From: Candidatus Methanoperedens sp.
GTDB lineage: Archaea > Halobacteriota > Methanosarcinia > Methanosarcinales > Methanoperedenaceae
Assembly (NCBI GenBank): GCA_027460605.1
Contig: JAPZAN010000126.1
Span: forward strand, 1-5,572
DNA: 5,572 bases
Direction of reading: 5' to 3'
Part shown: positions 1 to 4,893 of the stretch, piece by piece
Layout of the letters: the number at the start of each line of letters is the position of its first letter
How positions within the stretch are numbered: position 1 is the stretch's first letter
Made by a program: the position numbers and the translations under genes
The notes under the pieces: generated by a model
What the model saw: only the letters and a program-made list of their open reading frames with translations
Databases searched by the model: none
What the model was told of the DNA's origin: nothing

Positions 1-2
1 AA

Positions 3-92
3 GCAAAGAAATTCGATGAAGGTTTTAAAAGGTATTTGAAAGAAATCCAGGAAAAGAGGAGAAAAGAGGAGGATTTGGGGTATATTGGGTGA
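3..92 (+). CDS. C-terminal tail of an unidentified protein (partial)
   Basis: An open frame enters from the left edge and reads 29 residues to a TGA stop at 90-92. The tail is highly charged, with lysine, arginine and glutamate through the middle (ending EEDLGYIG), like a helical C-terminus. The other two plus frames stop by about position 39, so this is the only candidate. Nothing identifies the family. A T-rich stretch at 129-150 follows and fits transcription ending here. A perfect 10-base tandem repeat lies at 51-70 inside the frame; as 10 is not a multiple of three, a recent duplication would have shifted the last residues. It could also be a chance open frame. Confidence 0.45.
   Translation, partial: AKKFDEGFKRYLKEIQEKRRKEEDLGYIG
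51..70 (+). repeat. 10-base perfect tandem repeat near the left edge
   Basis: GAAAAGAGGA is repeated twice in a row within the tail of the left-edge gene. It is purine-only and short, so slippage is the likely origin. Confidence 0.7.
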
Positions 93-128
93 GGGGTTTT
101 AATCTGGTGATAAAGCCTATGAAGACGT

Positions 129-150
129 TGTGTTTTTTGCTTTTTTGTTT
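129..150 (+). terminator. T-rich putative terminator after the left-edge gene
   Basis: The plus strand carries two six-T runs and a shorter T run within about 22 bases, 37 bases after the stop codon of the left-edge gene. Archaeal termination commonly uses such oligo-T stretches without a stem. It lies between two convergent genes. No matching T-rich run is seen on the minus strand after the DUF362 stop. Confidence 0.45.
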
Positions 151-160
151 CCTGATTAAA

Positions 161-922
161 CTATTCCAAATTCTTAAGCTCATATTTCTTGCTTCCGCAT
201 CCTATTTTTTCAGCTGCTTCGATATGTATCCACGGGTTTACGCCCCATACATTGTATATCGATTTTCCATCTGGTTTCATTCTCCCGTTAATTAAATCGA
301 CTGTCGCAGAATCAATTGCCACCGGGTCCTGTCCAGCCAGGATACCTATGTCTTCAACAAAGCGCTCCCCGGAAAAATTGAAGCAATCGCAGCCCGGGGT
401 TAAGTCATAAACCCAGTTAATATATCCAATCCGCCCATCCAGCGCTTTTATAGGTCCAAGCGCGGCTTCGCCCAGCCTCTTTTGCATTTTATCGGTTGCG
501 TCTGGAGGAGGAATTATCGCCTCCTGCTGGCATGCATCAGCGCACGAAAGCTCACCGCAGCATTTCGTATGGTCGATAACAGGCGGGGTTATTGCGCCCC
601 ACGGGCATACTTCCACGCAATCCCCGCACAGTATGCATTTTTCAGGGTCGATGGAGGGCTTTCCCACTTCATGCACCTTTATCTTTCCTGCCCTGTCAAG
701 ACATCCCATGCCCAGGTGCTTTACCGCACCGCCGAATCCTGAAGTGGGATGCCCTTTTCCATGGGAAATGACAATCATCGAATCGGCTTCCGCGATGGCA
801 GAGGCAACCGTAATGCTGCCAAGCGCTTCCCCATTAATCCCTATCTCTTTGCCGTCACCGCCTCTTAAGCCGTCAGCCACAATAAAAGGGGCGTTCATGC
901 TCGCATGTGTAAAACCGTTCAT
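161..922 (-). CDS. DUF362 iron-sulfur protein, main (C-terminal) part of a broken gene
   Basis: This 253-residue frame matches the middle and end of DUF362 proteins, a family with ferredoxin-like clusters and no established reaction. Diagnostic segments are APFIVADGLRG (11-21), SHGKGH..GFGGAVKHLGMGC (53-74), a 4Fe-4S motif with C96, C99, C102 and C106, then DLTPGCDC (173-180), DIGILAGQDPVAID (191-204) and a C-terminal GCGSKKYEL. The second cluster is degenerate: C121, C127 and C131 are in register but the second cysteine position is E124, with an extra C122. Full-length relatives run about 350-380 residues and carry an N-terminal lobe. The missing start of that lobe is found just upstream in another frame (937-1053), so ATG at 920-922 is probably not the original start; in-frame codons continue upstream to a stop at 947-949. 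A weak AAAGG sits before the ATG, so reinitiation cannot be excluded. The family call is firm; an active product is doubtful. Confidence 0.85.
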   Translation of the reverse strand: MNGFTHASMNAPFIVADGLRGGDGKEIGINGEALGSITVASAIAEADSMIVISHGKGHPTSGFGGAVKHLGMGCLDRAGKIKVHEVGKPSIDPEKCILCGDCVEVCPWGAITPPVIDHTKCCGELSCADACQQEAIIPPPDATDKMQKRLGEAALGPIKALDGRIGYINWVYDLTPGCDCFNFSGERFVEDIGILAGQDPVAIDSATVDLINGRMKPDGKSIYNVWGVNPWIHIEAAEKIGCGSKKYELKNLE

Positions 923-933
923 TGAAGCGCCTT

Positions 934-1053
934 TTATAATACAATATCACCTTTTTTGACAGGTGAAATATACGGAAAAATTCTCTTTATCTGTTCAGGC
1001 TGGTTATCTTCAGGCTTTATGATTTTTGCATCTTTGAATAATATACTGCTCAG
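934..1053 (-). pseudogene. N-terminal fragment of the DUF362 gene, out of frame with the rest
   Basis: This frame encodes 39 residues beginning LSSILFKDAKII and ending SPVKKGDIVL before TAA at 934-936. It matches the start of DUF362 proteins, whose first strand (SxxxFxDxR-like) and KKGD(L/I)V strand lie about 35 residues apart. Relatives then continue with a VKLHFGE-like segment and a nucleotide-fold region of some 55 residues before the segment seen here at 161-922; that block is absent. The frame also changes at the join, so the two pieces do not translate as one protein. The natural start position is occupied by CTG (1051-1053), preceded by a strong GGAGG-type ribosome site, where relatives have ATG. 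It could be a decaying gene or a sequence or assembly error. Confidence 0.65.
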
Positions 1054-1059
1054 GAATAT

Positions 1060-1067
1060 CCCTCCTC
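1060..1067 (-). promoter_or_regulatory. Strong Shine-Dalgarno ahead of a CTG codon (DUF362)
   Basis: On the minus strand GAGGAGGG ends six bases before CTG at 1051-1053. The spacing is right for initiation, and the residues after CTG (SSILFKD) are where the family begins. There is no ATG, GTG or TTG in that frame at this position, so this site is the main reason for placing the original start here. Confidence 0.6.
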
Positions 1068-1093
1068 GTCTGTTTTGGTTTGTGATATTATAG

Positions 1094-1101
1094 TATTTAA
1101 A
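1094..1101 (-). promoter_or_regulatory. Putative TATA box for the DUF362 gene
   Basis: The minus strand reads TTTAAATA here. An archaeal start about 25 bases downstream would fall near 1070, just ahead of the GGAGG site at 1060-1067. This is position and sequence only; AT-rich spacer makes chance matches easy. Confidence 0.35.
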
Positions 1102-1126
1102 CTGCATAGTATTAAAAACCACAATA

Positions 1127-1135
1127 TTTATATAA
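1127..1135 (+). promoter_or_regulatory. Putative TATA box for the short plus-strand ORF
   Basis: TTTATATAA is a near-ideal archaeal TATA box, preceded by A-rich sequence that could act as a BRE. A transcript starting about 25 bases on, near 1157, would have a leader of roughly 20 bases to the ATG at 1179, or only about 7 to the in-frame ATG at 1164. It sits back to back with the DUF362 promoter. Confidence 0.45.
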
Positions 1136-1178
1136 CCTCTAGTTAATATATGATTAATCAAAAATGGGGGAAGGGTTA

Positions 1179-1340
1179 ATGTTAGAAACATCAAAAGAAA
1201 GAGTAAAACTGCTCAAAGCCGGTATCCCAGGCAAGAGAATAGAAACAATGTATATAAAATTCAATAATTTCAAGATAGTCCAGAAACCCGTACTTTTTGA
1301 GCTGGTTGAAACCAAATCAAAAAACATTGAAAAATTATAA
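1179..1340 (+). CDS. Short unrecognised protein, 53 residues
   Basis: ATG at 1179 opens a frame of 53 residues, starting MLETSKERVKLLKAGIPGK and ending at TAA 1338-1340. It reads as a soluble mini-protein: a charged helix (ETSKERVKLLKAG), a short loop, then a likely beta segment (NNFKIVQKPVLFELVE). No cysteines, signal peptide or membrane segment are present. An in-frame ATG at 1164 would add MGEGL; the G-rich run between the two ATGs can act as a weak ribosome site for the later one. A good TATA box lies upstream and a T-run (1361-1365) follows, so it forms a neat single-gene unit between DUF362 and the ferredoxin. I do not recognise the family with certainty; the pattern resembles small hypothetical proteins of Methanosarcinales, from memory only. 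Confidence 0.55.
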   Translation: MLETSKERVKLLKAGIPGKRIETMYIKFNNFKIVQKPVLFELVETKSKNIEKL

Positions 1341-1360
1341 CAGCCGCTGTGATTTAACAC

Positions 1361-1370
1361 TTTTTCTTAA
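1361..1370 (+). terminator. T-run after the short ORF
   Basis: Five Ts follow the stop of the short ORF by 20 bases, in an AT-rich spacer ahead of the ferredoxin promoter. An 11-base odd palindrome (ACAGC, C, GCTGT at 1340-1350) precedes it; its one-base loop is too tight for a hairpin. This is a weak call. Confidence 0.3.
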
Positions 1371-1388
1371 GATTGCTGTTTAATAAAA

Positions 1389-1395
1389 TTTATAT
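1389..1395 (+). promoter_or_regulatory. Putative TATA box for the ferredoxin-reductase unit
   Basis: TTTATAT lies 28 bases ahead of the ferredoxin ATG at 1423. Initiation some 25 bases downstream of the box would give a leader of only a few bases. That fits the lack of a clear Shine-Dalgarno before this ATG and suggests a nearly leaderless mRNA. Confidence 0.45.
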
Positions 1396-1422
1396 GTGCC
1401 AACTGCGTTAGCAGACGAGCCT

Positions 1423-1620
1423 ATGACTGTAAATGTAAATCGTTATAAATGCGGATACTGCGGAGCATGCGTGGGTGTATGCCCGGTAGGAGCGCTTGAA
1501 CTGGTAGAGACATGGATAGAGGTGGATAATACGTGCACGGTCCGGCAGGTTCAATCACCGCAAAAACCGCCGCATCGGGCGGGCTTGATGTCCTGCTTAT
1601 TGAAAAGAGGCAGGAGATAG
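1423..1620 (+). CDS. 2[4Fe-4S]-type ferredoxin, truncated at its second cluster
   Basis: The ATG at 1423 starts MTVNVNRYKCGYCGACVGVC, followed by PVGALELVETWIEVDNTC. Cysteines C10, C13, C16 and C20 form a complete CxxCxxCxxxCP 4Fe-4S motif. C38 is the first cysteine of a second motif, but its next three cysteines are missing: from codon 41 (near 1543) the frame reads unrelated sequence to TAG at 1618-1620, which is the reductase gene out of frame. An in-frame GTG at 1396 would add a tail lying over the TATA box, so 1423 is preferred. In Methanosarcina acetivorans a small ferredoxin encoded beside geranylgeranyl reductase supplies it with electrons; this gene has the same place and pattern. 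The abrupt switch implies that the second half, the stop and the spacer have been lost. The family call is firm; the intact product is not encoded here. Confidence 0.8.
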   Translation: MTVNVNRYKCGYCGACVGVCPVGALELVETWIEVDNTCTVRQVQSPQKPPHRAGLMSCLLKRGRR

Positions 1621-2681
1621 GGGACCCTGTGAGATGCGCTGAAGGTGTAGGAAAAGAGGATTTGAAAAAACATATAGAACCCGACCCACGATGGATAGCT
1701 GCAGAAGTAAAAGGTTCCAAGATACTCGCACCTGATGGAACTGAAATCAAAATGTCAGAAGAAGCGTCAAGCGGAAAGGCTGGTTACACTCTTGAAAGAA
1801 AGGTCTTTGACCGGGCGCTTGCCCAGCAGGCTGCCATGGCAGGGGCAGAAGTGATGGTAAAGACGCGGGCGACCGGATTATTGCGGAATAACGGCAAAGT
1901 AATCGGGATAAATGCCATGTATATGGGGGAAACCCATGAAATCAAAGCTGATATCGTAATAGGTGCTGACGGCGTAGAATCAAAAGTAGGAAGATGGGGC
2001 GGAATAGATACGTCATTAAAGCCCGGAGATATCGATACCTGCGCACAGTTCCTGGTTTCAAATATCGACGCAGGTGAATACAGTATGTTCTATCTGGGTG
2101 AAAAATATACACCCGGAGGGTATGTATGGATATTTCCCAAAGGCAAACACACAGCGAATGTCGGATTGGGGCTCCTTGGAAGCAAATCCGGGAACGTCCG
2201 CGCCATTACACTCCTTGAGAAATTCCTGAAATATTATATACCCCACGCTAAAATCCTGGAAATGGTGGTTGGCGGGGTTCCTGTTAGCGGCCCGATAAAA
2301 CAAACAGTAACGGACGGGCTGATCCTTGTGGGTGACGCTGCAAGGCAGTCGGATCCATTGACTGGCGGCGGTATTATTAACGCAATGGACGCGGGGAAGA
2401 TGGCAGGGGAAGTTTGTATCAAGGCAAAAGAAATGGGGGATTATTCTGTTGAGACTTTAAAAGAATATGAGAATAAATGGCGCGCAACTATCGGGAAAGA
2501 ACTCAGCAAATCCCTTGTTGTCAAGAATATGCTCCTCAAACTCACTGATGAACAGTTAAACCAGCTTGCTCATTCGCTTAATGGGATAGATACAAGTAAG
2601 ATGGCTTTACCAACTTTGTTGCCTATTTTATTCAAGAAGAATCCCAGGATATTGTGGGAATTGAGAACGCTGTTCGTGTAA
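1533..2681 (+). CDS. Digeranylgeranylglycerophospholipid reductase (geranylgeranyl reductase), N-terminus missing
   Basis: This FAD enzyme hydrogenates the geranylgeranyl chains of archaeal ether lipids to saturated phytanyl chains at the membrane. Counting from GTG 1533, the frame has GPAGS (3-7, the second half of the GxGxxG FAD loop), VLLIEKRQEIGDPVRCAEGV (20-39) with acidic E24 for the ribose and the conserved cysteine C35, GADGVESKVGRW (144-155), the substrate-side YVWIFPKG (197-204), and VGDAARQSDPLTGGGI (266-281), the second FAD motif. The C-terminal half and its ending in ILWELRTLFV match the family. Relatives are about 390-407 residues and begin with some 11-12 residues forming the first beta strand and the first glycine of the loop; here these are replaced by the ferredoxin gene, with an in-frame stop at 1527-1529. 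GTG 1533 is therefore only the first possible start, not the native one. Function is certain; integrity is not. Confidence 0.9.
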   Translation: MHGPAGSITAKTAASGGLDVLLIEKRQEIGDPVRCAEGVGKEDLKKHIEPDPRWIAAEVKGSKILAPDGTEIKMSEEASSGKAGYTLERKVFDRALAQQAAMAGAEVMVKTRATGLLRNNGKVIGINAMYMGETHEIKADIVIGADGVESKVGRWGGIDTSLKPGDIDTCAQFLVSNIDAGEYSMFYLGEKYTPGGYVWIFPKGKHTANVGLGLLGSKSGNVRAITLLEKFLKYYIPHAKILEMVVGGVPVSGPIKQTVTDGLILVGDAARQSDPLTGGGIINAMDAGKMAGEVCIKAKEMGDYSVETLKEYENKWRATIGKELSKSLVVKNMLLKLTDEQLNQLAHSLNGIDTSKMALPTLLPILFKKNPRILWELRTLFV

Positions 2682-2711
2682 AATTAAAAAATTGATTATT
2701 CTTTTCTAATT
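2682..2711. terminator. Short AT-rich gap between convergent genes
   Basis: Only 30 bases separate the reductase stop (2679-2681) from the SecY stop (2712-2714). A six-A run at 2686-2691 is a T6 run on the minus strand, about 20 bases after SecY, and fits termination of the ribosomal operon. The plus strand has a weaker T-rich stretch (CTTTTCTAATTTC) at 2701-2713. No stem-loop is evident. Confidence 0.45.
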
Positions 2712-4094
2712 TCATTCCTTCCCGAAGAAGCTTCTCATCATCGGGTGCATCTCCATCATCTGCTGGCTGGCGATGTCCTCGTACAGCCTGTACATGATGC
2801 TGACTGTGAGCAATAAACCTGTTCCGCCTGCGCCTCCCAGCGTCCCGAGAAGGCTGGCTATGAGCGTCAGCAATCCTATGAACGCACCGCCTATCACCGT
2901 TACCTTGGGGATATAGCGCTGCATCACGCGTTCAAGCGTTCCGCTGCTTCTGCGGTAGCCCGGTATCTGCATCCCCGACCTCTGGATTTTTTCAGCCACG
3001 TTCTTTGCTCCCATACCAGTTGTCTCAATCCAGAAGAGAGCAAATATTATACCGCCAATTATTAGCATGAAAGCATCGGTCAGGACATGAAGCACAATCT
3101 GCCATATAGCCGGAGGCGCGACCCCGAGACTTGTGAAATGGGATGACACAAGTGATGGCATCCAATTATTAGGTCCCTGGATAGGAGAAAGATAATACAT
3201 AAGACCATTCACAGGCGTAGCCTGCTTGAATTCACCCAATAAATTAATACCCCTGCTTGAAAGGATAAGTCCCACCATCTGGATATTCGCCTGCAGTGCC
3301 CTCACCAGGATCATGGGCAAAACACTTGCGTAGATAAGTTTCACTGGGAGTGCCAGAATACCGCCTTTCACCAGTAAAAATAATATCCCGTCACCGGTCA
3401 GGAGATAATCAAGACCGATATTCGATGACGGACTTGCAATATATATCCATTTCGGGATAAGCCCAATCGGGAACCCTGTCTCATCCAGTTTCCAGTTGAA
3501 TATGCCTTGGACGATTTGCTGCGATACACCGGCGATAATGAACATTCCCACGCCTGAACCTATGCCCCATTTGGAGACTATCTCATCCATGTAGAGAATC
3601 AGCACACCCCCGATGCATATCTGTATGAATAGCAATACAGTTATCCAGCTGACACTAATATTGAGCTGCGCTGCAAGCCCCGCATCCGCTTTCATATAGC
3701 CGCCAAGGATTTGCGGCAGCGCTTCAAGAGCTATCATTACAAAGACAAGTAATTTCTGCAGACCCTGGAAAATAGCCTGCTGATGCGGATTTGTAAGATC
3801 CATCCTGATAACATTTGCCCCCACAAGCAATTGCAGAACTATCGAAGCCGTTACTATGGGTCCTATTCCGAGTACCATGAGCGAACCTGACGCGCCCGCA
3901 AAGAATGCACGGTAAAGCTCAAAAAGATCTATTGAGCTTTTATCAAGCCCGAACAAAGGTATGTTCGCCAGAACAAAATAAAGGACAAGAATCCCAAGCG
4001 TCCATCCCAGTTTTTTCTTGAAATGCACATGACCTTCGGGACGCGAGACCGCAGGAAGGCGATTCAACAGGGGGGCAAGACTTTCAAAGGCCAT
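2712..4094 (-). CDS. secY: Preprotein translocase subunit SecY (Sec61 alpha), with an internal in-frame gap
   Basis: SecY is the pore subunit of the Sec channel that moves proteins through or into the cytoplasmic membrane. The frame codes 460 residues with an amphipathic N-terminus, TM1 (about 30-50), the plug and TM2 (GIGPIVTASIVLQLL, 76-90), TM3, TM4, and TM5 after DEIVSKWGIGSGVGMF (170-185). Then come TM7 (LIYASVLPMILVRALQANIQ, 253-272), TM8 near FWIETTGMGAK (354-364), the basic loop PGYRRSS..LERVMQRYIPK (378-397), and TM9-TM10 with GTGLLLTVSIMYRLYE. Methanosarcinales SecY is about 495 residues. Between GGILAL (244-249) and PVKLIY (250-255) relatives have about 34-36 more residues: most of TM6 and the 6/7 cytoplasmic loop that contacts the ribosome and SRP receptor. 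That block is missing without a frame change, so the product as written would have wrong topology. It is the last gene of the operon, 6 bases after the uL15 stop. Identity is certain. Confidence 0.95.
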   Translation of the reverse strand: MAFESLAPLLNRLPAVSRPEGHVHFKKKLGWTLGILVLYFVLANIPLFGLDKSSIDLFELYRAFFAGASGSLMVLGIGPIVTASIVLQLLVGANVIRMDLTNPHQQAIFQGLQKLLVFVMIALEALPQILGGYMKADAGLAAQLNISVSWITVLLFIQICIGGVLILYMDEIVSKWGIGSGVGMFIIAGVSQQIVQGIFNWKLDETGFPIGLIPKWIYIASPSSNIGLDYLLTGDGILFLLVKGGILALPVKLIYASVLPMILVRALQANIQMVGLILSSRGINLLGEFKQATPVNGLMYYLSPIQGPNNWMPSLVSSHFTSLGVAPPAIWQIVLHVLTDAFMLIIGGIIFALFWIETTGMGAKNVAEKIQRSGMQIPGYRRSSGTLERVMQRYIPKVTVIGGAFIGLLTLIASLLGTLGGAGGTGLLLTVSIMYRLYEDIASQQMMEMHPMMRSFFGKE

Positions 4095-4100
4095 ATTCTT

Positions 4101-4423
4101 TTACTCTGCGTTAGGGGGTTGTGACGCTTTTGCCTGTCCTTTGGCTTCTTCGATTTTCTGTTTTGCAACAGATGAGAATTCATTAGCCGTAATAAAGAGC
4201 GGTTTCCAACATTCACGATGACTTTATCGGAAGCAACCGATAATGGTCTTTTGAAACCGTGTTTGCCAAAACTCAGACCCCGCTGCATTGACCTGACAAA
4301 GTGGTGTTTGCATGTGCCTGCATTCCCTCGTCCTCCGCGGCTTCCGCCGCCTCTTCTGTTCTTATGCGTACCGCCGCCGCAGGTTCTTGAACCCCTGAAT
4401 TTCTTTGTTTTTTGTTTTGCCAT
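4101..4423 (-). CDS. rpl15: Large-subunit ribosomal protein uL15, frame broken in the middle
   Basis: The ATG at 4421-4423 begins an archaeal uL15: TKKFRGSRTCGGGTHKNRRG (6-25), the glycine/arginine-rich GGGSRGGRGNAG, then CKHHFVRSMQRGLSFGKHGF (38-57) and RPLSVASDKVIVNVG. From about 4205 the matching sequence moves to another frame, reading KPLFITANEFSSVAKQKIEE and ending in SQPPNAE at TAA 4101-4103. The first frame instead runs on through non-family residues to 4064, into secY. The two matching pieces total about 107 residues against roughly 140-150 in relatives, so about 40 central residues (the region before the DKVLGxGKVT-like strand) are absent, together with the frame change. The start is set by GAGGT overlapping the uL30 stop. 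The 4101 stop leaves a normal 6-base gap to SecY, which supports it as the native end. uL15 binds 23S rRNA during 50S assembly. Confidence 0.9.
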
Positions 4424-4428
4424 AAAAA

Positions 4429-4890
4429 TTACCTCATCTTGTTTAACAGGGCATTGATTTGCTCACCATGGAACCCGAGGTCTCCCCCTTCCTGGAATGT
4501 CCTTTTTGTGCCTTTAAGACCTTTTCTTGCCGGATGCATCCTGAAAACAGGCTTTAATTTAGGAACGTCGGATATAGATGATTTCCCTTCGCAAATGGCT
4601 TTCGCCAGGTCGCCAAACGATTTGAATTTAGTATTCTTTGTAAGGTATTCAAGGGTCAAAGCGTCCCCGCCTTCGAGCCTTCCTCTATTTTCCAGCATCT
4701 GTGCAAGGGTTTCAGGACTAATCATACCCCAGGCAATGTAATCCTTTGCTTTATGAATCATCCCCTTGTAGTTTGGTGTATCGGGGAGTATTACACAGTG
4801 GTTTATTCTATCAAGACGCATCATACTCAATGTATCCCTGATATCCTGCCGCGTCTTCACGCCGCCGCGAAGTCGAACTGCTGCGTACAT
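4429..4890 (-). CDS. rpl30: Large-subunit ribosomal protein uL30
   Basis: The 153-residue protein has the usual archaeal uL30 length and looks intact. It begins MYAAVRLRGGVKTRQDIRDT, with the RNA-binding ferredoxin-like fold that contacts 23S and 5S rRNA regions, continues with LDRINHCVILPDTPNYKGM (31-49) and ENRGRLEGGDALT, and carries the archaeal C-terminal extension PKLKPVFRMHPARKGLKGTK, ending LLNKMR. ATG lies 3 bases after the uS5 stop, with AAGGTG (4897-4902) as ribosome site inside the end of uS5. Its own last codons supply the ribosome site for uL15, so translation of this block is probably coupled. Confidence 0.95.
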   Translation of the reverse strand: MYAAVRLRGGVKTRQDIRDTLSMMRLDRINHCVILPDTPNYKGMIHKAKDYIAWGMISPETLAQMLENRGRLEGGDALTLEYLTKNTKFKSFGDLAKAICEGKSSISDVPKLKPVFRMHPARKGLKGTKRTFQEGGDLGFHGEQINALLNKMR

Positions 4891-4893
4891 TTT

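Noticed and set aside
89..295. Plus-strand frame of 68 residues rich in phenylalanine and leucine that resembles a membrane peptide
   Set aside because: It begins at a GTG overlapping the stop of the left-edge gene and lies mostly antisense to the DUF362 coding sequence; its hydrophobicity comes from T-rich sequence.
1143..1157. Inverted repeat TTAAT/ATTAA near the expected transcript start of the short ORF, as an operator
   Set aside because: Five-base AT-only arms are expected by chance in this AT-rich spacer.
1340..1350. Palindrome ACAGC-C-GCTGT after the short ORF, as a hairpin terminator
   Set aside because: A one-base loop cannot form a stable hairpin and no second copy suggests a protein site.
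1423..2681. A ferredoxin-reductase fusion made by programmed frameshifting near 1540
   Set aside because: The fused product would lack three cluster cysteines and the first FAD-binding strand, so frameshifting would not restore either protein; missing sequence explains it better.
4064..4205. The extended uL15 reading frame down to 4064 overlapping secY
   Set aside because: After residue 74 it is basic, low-similarity sequence, whereas another frame over the same bases reads a recognisable uL15 C-terminus with a well-placed stop.
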